35,460 nt of DNA. Origin: Treponema sp. GTDB lineage: Bacteria; Spirochaetota; Spirochaetia; Treponematales; Breznakiellaceae. The stretch's first letter is position 1. Every line of letters begins with the position of its first letter. Positions 17,293 to 25,679 of the stretch are shown here, piece after piece. The stretch spans positions 1-35,460 of the forward strand of contig WQXQ01000009.1 in assembly GCA_009784775.1 (NCBI GenBank). Reading direction: 5' to 3'. A program made the position numbers and the translations under genes. The notes beneath the pieces are model-generated. The model saw only the letters and a list, made by a program, of their open reading frames with translations, was not told the DNA's origin and did not search any database.

Positions 17293-18695
17293 GGATGCGG
17301 AACATAATTCCCGCTGAAATAATCGCAAGCCCTGTATTGATATTTCTCTATCACCGGATTGAACAAATACTTGGCATAAAGGCGACAGGCGAATCTCTGG
17401 TCAAACTGAATGAATATCTTGAAAGAAACAGCGAGTACTCCTTTGTCGAAAATCCCGCAGCTTATACCCATGCGCTTAATTCCCGGGAGCATGTTTTTGA
17501 AATTTCAAAATTTTTTACCGTCAATGAAACGTACTTTTTCAGGGAAGAATCGCATTTTGATGTACTGGCGCGTCACTTTTTACCTCAATTGGTTAAGCTG
17601 AACCGTCCCATACAAATTTGTTCCGCCGCGACTTCAATCGGCTGTGAAGCGTACAGTATCGCCATGCTGTTGGATTATCACGCAAAAAACGGATGCCGCT
17701 TTGATTTTGAGATAGATGCGTTTGACATTAATGTCGATGCAATCAAAATGGCAAAAGATGGGCGTTATACCGCAAATACGCTGCGCGCCGATGGAGCCAG
17801 CTGGAAATATATTCTGGATTCATACCTTGTTTCTAACGGTGCTGAATATATTGTTTCGCCGGATATCCGCAGAAAAGTGCATTTTTATCCCCACAATATT
17901 ATGCGCGGTCTTGATAAACAGTATGATGTTATTTTCTTCAGAAATGCGCTGATTTATTTTTCATACAAAAACAGGCGCGTCATCATAAACGATATTGCCG
18001 AATCTCTTGCTGATAATGGAGTGCTTTTTCTGGGAATTTCAGAAACATCATCGGTAAGCCATCCATCGCTTGTCAGTCATCATTTGTCCGATGTTTTTTT
18101 CTTTCAAAAAATGCTGGACGGCGAAAAGCAGCGCGGCGAATCTGTGCGTATGGAAATCCCGCAGCCTGTTAAAAAAACTGAACCTCAGAAACGGATGGAT
18201 TTACCGATACACTGCGGGGAAGTAACGGCAATACTTGAAACGGAAGAAGGACAGCCAAACGCGAAAAAAATTCTGGAAACTCTGACTCAGGGAAAAAATC
18301 CGGCCGGCAGCGAACTTGCTGCCGCGGTGATGTACTTTTTGGGCATCCAGGATTTTAATTCCGCCGATATGGTGTTGTCGTATCTGGAACAATACAACAG
18401 CGGAGCGGTTACCCTGTTTTTGCGGGGCGAGTATTATTTGCTGCGGGGTGAAACCAAAAACGCTGAGCAATGTTTTGTGTCAGCGGCGGGTAAAGACCGG
18501 GCATTTTGGCCTGCGTTTTATCGCATAGCTTCGCTTGCTGCCGAAGGAAATACAACCAGATATAAATACAAAATAAAAAAAGCCATTGAAAGCATTGAGC
18601 TTTCACAGGATTATGAATGTTTTATGGGTGGATTTTCTCCCGATTATTTTAAGCGGGTTCTCACTAAGGAACGTGTATGCCAGGCAAAAACCTGA
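17289..18695 (+). CDS. cheR: CheR methyltransferase with TPR-like C-terminal extension
   Basis: Methylates receptor glutamates with S-adenosylmethionine. The N-terminal all-helical domain and the motif FTVNETYFFRE (about residues 77-87) are classical. The SAM-binding segment reads CSAATSIGCEAYSIAM (about 111-126), where the usual GEEPYS is GCEAYS. The catalytic domain ends near residue 275. The remaining approximately 190 residues are not in enterobacterial CheR: a linker, then helical repeats of TPR type (about 335-430) and a C-terminal ECFMGGFSPDYFKRVL block. This CheR-TPR form is typical of WspC/FrzF-like methyltransferases in alternative chemosensory systems. It overlaps cheB by 4 bp and the first receptor gene by 19 bp. 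Protein length is 468 residues. Confidence 0.93.
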   Translation: MRMRNIIPAEIIASPVLIFLYHRIEQILGIKATGESLVKLNEYLERNSEYSFVENPAAYTHALNSREHVFEISKFFTVNETYFFREESHFDVLARHFLPQLVKLNRPIQICSAATSIGCEAYSIAMLLDYHAKNGCRFDFEIDAFDINVDAIKMAKDGRYTANTLRADGASWKYILDSYLVSNGAEYIVSPDIRRKVHFYPHNIMRGLDKQYDVIFFRNALIYFSYKNRRVIINDIAESLADNGVLFLGISETSSVSHPSLVSHHLSDVFFFQKMLDGEKQRGESVRMEIPQPVKKTEPQKRMDLPIHCGEVTAILETEEGQPNAKKILETLTQGKNPAGSELAAAVMYFLGIQDFNSADMVLSYLEQYNSGAVTLFLRGEYYLLRGETKNAEQCFVSAAGKDRAFWPAFYRIASLAAEGNTTRYKYKIKKAIESIELSQDYECFMGGFSPDYFKRVLTKERVCQAKT

Positions 18696-20668
18696 AGATA
18701 ACGACAAAATTAACTATCTGTGCCGCGGTCTTTCTGCTGCCGTTGGGAATAATGCTTTTTTCGATAATTTCGGTTTCTCTTGCCTCAATACAGAAAGGAC
18801 GGGAAGAATTAAAGGGGATGGCTGTTTTGCAGCCTGCGGTATTGCTTATGCAGATCGTTCCGCAGTACATCAGATTTTATTTTGATAATGTGTCCGGCGA
18901 TAAAGAGCATACCGATCAATATATTGAGAATTTAATTGTTGAACTTGAAGACAGATATTGGGCGCATTTTGGCAGGGAGAATGCTGTTGCTGTGCCCCAA
19001 TTTTTCAGCGAAACGAATCAGACGCTGGAGGTGTACACGCAATTTGTCACCGATCTGTGTCAATTGATAGCGTACATTGGAGATATTTCCGGTCTTGTTA
19101 CCGATAGCGAATTGAGGAATGCGTATCTGGTTGCGGCTGTTATTCATGATATGCCCCAGACGCAGGAAAGAATGGTTATAATCAGTAATTTATTGAGGTC
19201 CATAGGAAACAGCGCGTTGAATAGAGAGCAAAGAGACGAGCTTGAACGGCATCTTGGTATTCTGGTTTATTCCGATAATGTGCGAATACAAAACAGGTTT
19301 AATTCCCTGGAAGCGCTCAATAAACGGGATGCTCATTCAGAAACACCGGCAATATTTTCCTATCTTTTGAAAAATTGCTATAATGCCGTTGCGTTTTTTG
19401 GGAATGCCGTGGAATATGTTCTTAATGAGCCGGTTGTGGAAATGCAGGAGGTAGTAGCGCTTGGTGAACTTGCCGGCCGCGCAAATGACGCCGCATACCG
19501 GCTGCAGGAAGCTGCGCTTGAACACCTGAAAATGCTGATAAACAGCAAAATTCGGTCAAATCAGCAGCGCTTTACGCTGTCGCTTGTGTTTGCCCTTGGC
19601 GCGGCTTTGGCGGCCTTTGCGATTACCATTGTTACCATAATACATATTCGCAGTTCTACGCAGGCAATCAATCGTGTTTTCAGCAGTCTGGAAAAAAACG
19701 ATTTATCGATACAAATTGAAGTTTTGTCCCGGGATGAGCTTGGTGAACTGATAATGGATCTGGGCGACTTTCTTGCAAAGCTGCAATCGGCTTTTAACCT
19801 GTTCAGGCAGAATGCTTCCATAGTTTCAACCGCCGTACACGACCTTTCCGCATCGGCAAAGGAAATTACCGCCACCGCCAACGAGCAATCATCCAGCGTG
19901 GCAAAAATTGTCAGTACCATGGAAAACAATAAAACCCTTTCCGGGCAGGTTGCGGCAAAAACCCTTGAAGTGGCGGAATTGGCGGCGCAAACCGAAAACT
20001 TGAGTCAGCATGGCGCCAGTTTGCATAATGCCAATGAAGACATGATGGCGGATATACGGGATCAAAATGCCAAAATTATTGATGAAATCAGGAATTTGAC
20101 CGATGTGCTTTCCCGTATTGACGAATCGGTGCAGCTTATTGATACTTTTGCCGACCGGACAAAGCTCATTGCGTTTAACGCGGCTCTTGAGGCGTCATCG
20201 TCAGGCGAAGCTGGCTTGCGCTTTGCGGTGGTAGCCGCCGAGATACGGCGTTTTGCGGATAACGTGGTGGAATCGGTGACTGAAATAAAGGAACGAATTG
20301 TAGAGCTGCAGAATGTTTCCGGAGCGCTTATATCCGAAGCAAATATTGGCACGCGGGCAATTGATTCGGGTTATAACAGAATGGTTGAGCAGAAAAAGGT
20401 GTTTAGTAACATTGTAAATGTTTCCCAAAATGTGGCAGTCCGTTCACAGCAAATATCCGGTTTAAGCAAACAGCAGGAACTTGCTGTTGCGCAGGTTTTT
20501 CTCGCATTAAAGGAAATTTCCACAGGGGTCAAACAGTTTGTTATCGCCACGGCTTCGACATCGGCAACGGCGGATAATCTTAATAAAATATCAGGTGAGT
20601 TAAAGAATACTCTTGAAAAATATCGAACCGCAAAACACGGGGGATCACATGACAATGAGCGAAATTAA
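18677..20668 (+). CDS. Methyl-accepting chemotaxis protein with periplasmic sensor and HAMP
   Basis: A 663-residue receptor. A transmembrane helix at about residues 12-34 is followed by an approximately 260-residue helical periplasmic domain, a second helix at about 299-322, a HAMP domain (about 325-375, with SRDELGEL), and a cytoplasmic coiled coil. The signalling tip is ADRTKLIAFNAALEAS (about 488-505), then RFAVVAAEIRRFAD. The tip differs from the enterobacterial TNLLALNAAIEAARAGE. The same TKxIAFNAxLEA signature appears in the next receptor, which suggests both serve the same kinase. Ligand unknown. The ATG at 18677 follows AAGGA and lies inside the cheR 3' end. Confidence 0.93.
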   Translation: MPGKNLKITTKLTICAAVFLLPLGIMLFSIISVSLASIQKGREELKGMAVLQPAVLLMQIVPQYIRFYFDNVSGDKEHTDQYIENLIVELEDRYWAHFGRENAVAVPQFFSETNQTLEVYTQFVTDLCQLIAYIGDISGLVTDSELRNAYLVAAVIHDMPQTQERMVIISNLLRSIGNSALNREQRDELERHLGILVYSDNVRIQNRFNSLEALNKRDAHSETPAIFSYLLKNCYNAVAFFGNAVEYVLNEPVVEMQEVVALGELAGRANDAAYRLQEAALEHLKMLINSKIRSNQQRFTLSLVFALGAALAAFAITIVTIIHIRSSTQAINRVFSSLEKNDLSIQIEVLSRDELGELIMDLGDFLAKLQSAFNLFRQNASIVSTAVHDLSASAKEITATANEQSSSVAKIVSTMENNKTLSGQVAAKTLEVAELAAQTENLSQHGASLHNANEDMMADIRDQNAKIIDEIRNLTDVLSRIDESVQLIDTFADRTKLIAFNAALEASSSGEAGLRFAVVAAEIRRFADNVVESVTEIKERIVELQNVSGALISEANIGTRAIDSGYNRMVEQKKVFSNIVNVSQNVAVRSQQISGLSKQQELAVAQVFLALKEISTGVKQFVIATASTSATADNLNKISGELKNTLEKYRTAKHGGSHDNERN

Positions 20669-22181
20669 TGATCGGCTGAGAATAGACGAACACGGGGGAG
20701 AAAAGATCATAAGCAATATAAGGCTTGTGCTTTCTCTTATTTTTGTTATCGCCGTACCGGTTGTTTCTATACTCAGATATGTTGAAGGCGATGGTTTTTT
20801 TCCGGGACGTTCCAATATTGGGCCTGTTACCTTTTTCCTGTATTCTGTTTTTTTGTTTTTTTATATACGTAAAACGAAAACGCTCCACCAGTTCTTCAAA
20901 TATATCTGTGTTTTTTTTGATATGCTCATTCTGAGCGCGACTATCTGGATTGGGTGTACATATGTAGAGATATCCCCGCCGCTTCCTTTTCTTTCCGTTC
21001 AATCAATGTTCTTCAGTCTTTTAATTCTTGCAGGTTCTTTCAGATATAGCGTCCGTTGCGCGTATTTTTCCGGTATTTTCGCAGGTATTACGTACATGAT
21101 AATCGTTCTTGTAAACAAAAATGTACTGGATTTACCGTACAGTTTTATTTTTGAAAACAAAGCCATAAGCGTGAGTTTTCCAATATATAATGAATTATTT
21201 CGCGTTATGGGAATGATAGTAACCGGATGGATTACCGGCATATCCTGCAAGCGCCGCCTTGTGCTTTTTGACAGCATGATCGCATCCGAAAGCACCGCTG
21301 CCAAAGCCGCTTCAAAAACCGTGGAACAAACCCGCAGTATGGCAAAGACAATCCGAAAATCAACCGATGAAATATTTCTGTCATCAAAAGATATTTTTTC
21401 CACCGCGAACAGTCAGGCTGCGAGCGTTCAGGAAATCGAGAGTACCATAAATGAAAATGCGAAAATAGCCGGCGAAATTGCCGAAAAAACCGGCAATGTT
21501 GCCAATATTGCTTCGAAAATGGAAAATGATGTTAACAACGGGTTTTCTGTTCTTGAACGGAATGTCGGCCAGATGGAAGCCATCAAGGAAAAAAATGACA
21601 GGGTTATTTCCGGTATTATTGCGCTGGGAAACAAAATCACCCGTATTCGTGAAATAATCAGGACGATTAATACGATTACCGATCAGACAAAAGTTATTGC
21701 GTTTAACGCCGAGCTTGAGGCGGCGAGCGCCGGCGATCAGGGAAAACGGTTTTCGGTGGTGGCAAACGAAGTGAATCGTCTTGCCGACGACATTGCGGCG
21801 CTGACCAGGCAAATACGGGAGCAGGTGGAGGAAATACAGAATTCATCGTCATCGCTGATTGTTTCCAGCGAGGAAAGCGCTGACAAGATAACCGAAGGGA
21901 ACAATCTTATCAGGGAGCTTGAGGATATATTCGGCGATATTCGTTCTGGGGCGGAAATAACGGCGAATCAGGCGCAGACGATAACGGTTTCAACCCAAAA
22001 ACAGCGAAAATCCATTGAGCAAATCAATATTGCCATTACCGATATATCCGGAGGATTAAGTCATTTTCTGCTGTCAACTCAAATTGCGACATCTTCTGCT
22101 GAAGAACTTACGCAGATGATTGAGGAACTGGGCGATTTGTTGAATATAAAAAATAACTCCGAAGGTGAATCCAGAGAATAA
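20649..22181 (+). CDS. Methyl-accepting chemotaxis protein with multi-helix membrane sensor
   Basis: A 510-residue receptor without a large periplasmic domain. The first approximately 200 residues form about six hydrophobic helices (for example LVLSLIFVIAVPVVSIL and MLILSATIWIG), resembling membrane-integral sensor modules. No HAMP is evident. The signalling domain has TDQTKVIAFNAELEAASAGD (about 343-362) and RFSVVANEVNRLAD. ATG 20649 is preferred over TTG 20613 because it follows GGGGGA and needs no rare start; it overlaps the preceding receptor by 20 bp. Pairing a periplasmic-type and a membrane-integral receptor in one operon suggests two inputs to one kinase. Confidence 0.92.
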   Translation: MTMSEINDRLRIDEHGGEKIISNIRLVLSLIFVIAVPVVSILRYVEGDGFFPGRSNIGPVTFFLYSVFLFFYIRKTKTLHQFFKYICVFFDMLILSATIWIGCTYVEISPPLPFLSVQSMFFSLLILAGSFRYSVRCAYFSGIFAGITYMIIVLVNKNVLDLPYSFIFENKAISVSFPIYNELFRVMGMIVTGWITGISCKRRLVLFDSMIASESTAAKAASKTVEQTRSMAKTIRKSTDEIFLSSKDIFSTANSQAASVQEIESTINENAKIAGEIAEKTGNVANIASKMENDVNNGFSVLERNVGQMEAIKEKNDRVISGIIALGNKITRIREIIRTINTITDQTKVIAFNAELEAASAGDQGKRFSVVANEVNRLADDIAALTRQIREQVEEIQNSSSSLIVSSEESADKITEGNNLIRELEDIFGDIRSGAEITANQAQTITVSTQKQRKSIEQINIAITDISGGLSHFLLSTQIATSSAEELTQMIEELGDLLNIKNNSEGESRE

Positions 22182-22186
22182 ATTGT

Positions 22187-24295
22187 ATGCCAATAGACAG
22201 GGAAAAGTACATCGTAAAATATATTGACGAAGGACTTGAAAACATCACTCTGGTTGAAGGTCTTGTCTTTGCTGTTAAGGATGGCGCCTCGGTTGAAGGC
22301 GACCTGGCAACTTTGCTGCGCGCGCTGCATACCCTGAAAGGTTTGTCGCGTATGCTGGAGTTTAAGCGTATCGAAGCATTGACCCACGCTCTGGAAAGTG
22401 TTTTTATCGCCCTTAGGGAACAGCGCATTAGCCTGACTGAAAACGCGGTAAAACTTATCCTTGCCGTGCTGGCCCTGATCAAGCTGGGGATTGGTCTTGT
22501 ACAGCGCACCAAAGACGATGCGATTGAAGTTCAGGAATATGTTGCGCAATTAAACGCTTTGGCGGCAAACGAGGTGTTTACGGAAAAAATCGCTGAAAAG
22601 ACAACCGTAAAGATAACCGTAAAACAGCATAAAGAAGCAAAATCGGAAAGCATACGTCTGTCTCTTGAAAAAATTGATAACATCATTAAAAGTATTGCTT
22701 CTTTGCAGTCTCTTGAAATTGCCGCAAAGGCCATTTCTCTGGAAAGTGATGCGCTGAACAGTCTTATTAAAGAAAAAAGCCATAGTTTCAAAGGGGACAA
22801 CAAAATGGAACGGCTGAGCGCAAGGATTAATTCAGCGCTGAAAAATTATGCGGTGGATGCGGGTAATCACATTCGGAGCGCGTATGATACTGTAATCTCG
22901 CTGCGCACCCTGCCGATTTCTACCATTCTTGACAACTATCCGCGTTATGTGTTTCAGCTTGCAGACGAAATGGAAAAAAAGGTGCAGGTTACCATCGAAG
23001 GAAAAGAAAATGAGATAGATAAAAATATTATTGAGTCCCTTTCAGACGTATTGATGCACATGGTCCGTAACGCAATAGACCATGGAATAGAAACACCGGA
23101 AGAACGGATTGCTGCGGGGAAAAGCGAAACCGGAAAAATTGCGATTGTCTGTTCCCGGGAAAGCGGCAATATGAAAATTATTATTGCCGATGATGGAAAG
23201 GGCATTGATCATGAAAAGATCAGGCAAAAAGCGCTGCAGGAAGGTTTGGTGACTGAATCCGCCGCCGCATCGCTTTCAAACGATGCATTGACCAGATTTA
23301 TTTTTCAAAGCGGATTTTCTACATCCGGCAAAGTGAGTAATGTTTCCGGCAGGGGCGTGGGAATGGATGTCGTGCGTGAAAGTATTGAAAGCCTGAAAGG
23401 AAGCATTATTGTGGATAGTGTTTCGGGAAATGGCACCGTCTTTACCATTATTGTTCCCCTTTCAATCGCCGCGCTGATGGGATTCCCGGTAGTTTCAGGC
23501 GGGATGAAATTTATTATTCCCGCGAATTTTGTAGATACCATACTGTTGCTTAACAGTGATGACATTATTGCCATGGCCGACCAGCCGGAAATACAATACA
23601 ATGACCGGATCATAAAACTGTATTATCTTAGCCAGGTTTTGCAGATAAAAACCGGTTCTGCCGCTCCTTCCGATGTTGTCTTTGTAATTATTATCCGCGC
23701 TTACGATGATATAGCCGCTCTGGCGGTGGACAATATCAACAGTATGCGATCGGTTATTCTTAAAACCATGCCGGCTTTTATAAAAAATATGCCGGTATTT
23801 TCCGGTATTGTGCTTAACGAAGATTATGAAATGGTAAGTGTTCTGCACATACCCACCATAATAAAAATGGCAAAGCGCGTTAAAACAATAGACCTGAAAA
23901 AACGGAATGCGGAATTTGAACAACTTCGCAAGTCCATTCTGGTTGTTGATGATTCACGCCCAACCCGTGAGATCGAAAAGGACATTCTTTCCGCAGAAGG
24001 ATATCTTGTGGATATGGCAGCGGATGGGGCAGAAGCGTTGAAAGCCGCAAACGCCAAACGCTATGATCTGATCTGCACCGATATTAATATGCCGGTTATG
24101 GACGGTTTTATGCTTACCGAAAACCTGAAAAAAAATGAGGCGCTTTCACACATACCCATTATTGTTATTTCATCAATGGCAAGCGAAGAGCATCAACAAC
24201 GCGCCGCAATGCTTGGCGCGTCACGGTATATTGTAAAAAATTCGTTTAATAATCATAATCTGCTTGAGGCGGTAAAAGACCTCATTGGAGAATAA
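22187..24295 (+). CDS. cheA: Hybrid chemosensory kinase CheA with C-terminal receiver (WspE/FrzE-like)
   Basis: A 702-residue kinase. The HPt (P1) domain has His48 in ALHTLKGLSR. A short linker replaces the usual CheY-binding P2 domain. P3 dimerisation (about 155-250) is followed by the ATPase domain with HMVRNAIDHGIE, DDGKGID and GRGVGMDVV. A CheW-like P5 domain spans about 420-560. A receiver follows from about residue 580 with VVDDS and Asp632 in TDINMPVMDGF. A CheA-receiver fusion with no separate cheY is typical of FrzE, WspE and PilL-like kinases, where the output is often not the flagellar motor. It starts 5 bp after the second receptor and ends 10 bp before the GH1 gene. Confidence 0.94.
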   Translation: MPIDREKYIVKYIDEGLENITLVEGLVFAVKDGASVEGDLATLLRALHTLKGLSRMLEFKRIEALTHALESVFIALREQRISLTENAVKLILAVLALIKLGIGLVQRTKDDAIEVQEYVAQLNALAANEVFTEKIAEKTTVKITVKQHKEAKSESIRLSLEKIDNIIKSIASLQSLEIAAKAISLESDALNSLIKEKSHSFKGDNKMERLSARINSALKNYAVDAGNHIRSAYDTVISLRTLPISTILDNYPRYVFQLADEMEKKVQVTIEGKENEIDKNIIESLSDVLMHMVRNAIDHGIETPEERIAAGKSETGKIAIVCSRESGNMKIIIADDGKGIDHEKIRQKALQEGLVTESAAASLSNDALTRFIFQSGFSTSGKVSNVSGRGVGMDVVRESIESLKGSIIVDSVSGNGTVFTIIVPLSIAALMGFPVVSGGMKFIIPANFVDTILLLNSDDIIAMADQPEIQYNDRIIKLYYLSQVLQIKTGSAAPSDVVFVIIIRAYDDIAALAVDNINSMRSVILKTMPAFIKNMPVFSGIVLNEDYEMVSVLHIPTIIKMAKRVKTIDLKKRNAEFEQLRKSILVVDDSRPTREIEKDILSAEGYLVDMAADGAEALKAANAKRYDLICTDINMPVMDGFMLTENLKKNEALSHIPIIVISSMASEEHQQRAAMLGASRYIVKNSFNNHNLLEAVKDLIGE

Positions 24296-24305
24296 GGAGA
24301 CATTT

Positions 24306-25655
24306 ATGGAAAAATATACTTTTCCCGGCGATTTTGTGTGGGGATCAGCAACGGCAAGTTATCAGGTAGAAGGCGCCATTCGTGAAGGCGGCCGGGGTGA
24401 AAGTATCTGGGATACCTTTGCCCGTAAACCGGGGGCGGTATATGCCGGAGAAAACGGAGATGTTGCCTGCGACCATTATCACCGGTATGCGGAAGATATT
24501 GCATTGATGGCGGAAATAGGTTTAAAAAGTTATCGTTTTTCCATTGCCTGGCCCAGAATTATACCGGATGGAACCGGCAAGGTGAACCCGGAAGGCATTG
24601 CTTTTTACCGCAAGCTCTGCGAAGAACTGCGAAAGTACAATATTGCAGCCTGCGCTACTTTGTACCATTGGGATTTGCCCCAGCCATTGGAAGATGCAGG
24701 CGGCTGGGCGGACCGGTCCATATTGAGCGCGTTTGAAACATACGCAAAAGTGTGTTTTCAGGAGTTAGGCGACATGGTTGATACATGGATTACGATCAAC
24801 GAGCCGTACTGTATCGCCTATCATGGCTACCTCCGCGGCTTTCATGCGCCTGGCCACCGTGATACGAACAAGGCGCTGGCTGCGGTGCATCATTTAAATA
24901 TGGCGCATGGCATCGCGGTCAGGGAATACCGCAAGCTGGGATTACAAGCCCCTATTGGAATCACCTGGAATCTTGTAACGCCGCGGCCGGCTACGGCAAG
25001 TGCAGCGGACGCAAAGGCCGTAACGTATGCAATGGCATTTGACACCGATGTGTTTACTTTACCCTGTCTGGGCAGGGGATACCCGGAATTGGTTACCAAA
25101 GATTTACAATATTCATTCCCTGTTAAAGACGGCGATTTTGAGGCCATTGCCCAGCCCATTGATTTTATCGGCATTAATTACTACGCCGAATCGCCGGTTG
25201 CCGCCGATGACAGCGCACCGCACAAATTTACCTACAAACCGTCCTGGCATGAAGTTACCGCAATGGGCTGGCCCATTGTTCCCGGCGGCCTTGAACGCCA
25301 GCTTATCTGGCTGGCCGATCTTACCAAAGGCGCTTTTGGCAAAGCTGAAATTCCAATCTATATTACCGAAAACGGCTGCGCCTACAACGACGAAGTCAGC
25401 GCCGACGGCAAAGTCCATGACCGAAAACGGATTGAATACCTGCAGCAGCATCTTGCAGTCTGCGCCAACGTGATACAGAAGGGAATTCCGCTGAAAGGAT
25501 ATTATGTCTGGTCATTGCTTGATAATTTTGAATGGTCATACGGTTACACCAAACGCTTCGGCATTATTCATGTCGATTACAAAACCCAAAAGCGCACTCC
25601 CAAAGACAGCGCCTACTTCCTGCGTGACGTCATCGCCGGCTTTGCCGAGTGGTGA
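24306..25655 (+). CDS. Glycoside hydrolase family 1 beta-glucosidase
   Basis: A cytoplasmic beta-glucosidase of 449 residues. It has no signal peptide and begins with FPGDFVWGSATASYQVEGA, the family N-terminal signature. The acid/base Glu166 is in TINEP and the nucleophile Glu355 is in ITENG. Subsite residues are seen in YHWDLPQPLE and at WSLLDNFEW. AAGGAG at 24294-24299 overlaps the cheA stop and places ATG 24306 six bases away, so an earlier in-frame TTG at 24285 is rejected. The gene is thus coupled to the chemosensory operon. It could hydrolyse cellobiose or other beta-glucosides taken up after action of exported enzymes such as the GH3 protein at 6462-8225. Exact substrate not readable. 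Confidence 0.95.
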   Translation: MEKYTFPGDFVWGSATASYQVEGAIREGGRGESIWDTFARKPGAVYAGENGDVACDHYHRYAEDIALMAEIGLKSYRFSIAWPRIIPDGTGKVNPEGIAFYRKLCEELRKYNIAACATLYHWDLPQPLEDAGGWADRSILSAFETYAKVCFQELGDMVDTWITINEPYCIAYHGYLRGFHAPGHRDTNKALAAVHHLNMAHGIAVREYRKLGLQAPIGITWNLVTPRPATASAADAKAVTYAMAFDTDVFTLPCLGRGYPELVTKDLQYSFPVKDGDFEAIAQPIDFIGINYYAESPVAADDSAPHKFTYKPSWHEVTAMGWPIVPGGLERQLIWLADLTKGAFGKAEIPIYITENGCAYNDEVSADGKVHDRKRIEYLQQHLAVCANVIQKGIPLKGYYVWSLLDNFEWSYGYTKRFGIIHVDYKTQKRTPKDSAYFLRDVIAGFAEW

Positions 25656-25679
25656 GGGTGGTCTTTCCCCAAACTACCC
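25656..25679. terminator. Short hairpin between convergent genes
   Basis: GGGTGGT (25656-25662) can pair with ACTACCC (25673-25679) with one G-U wobble and a 10-nt loop. There is no T-run on either side, and the second arm covers the ilvB stop. It is a weak candidate for termination between the GH1 gene and ilvB. Confidence 0.25.
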
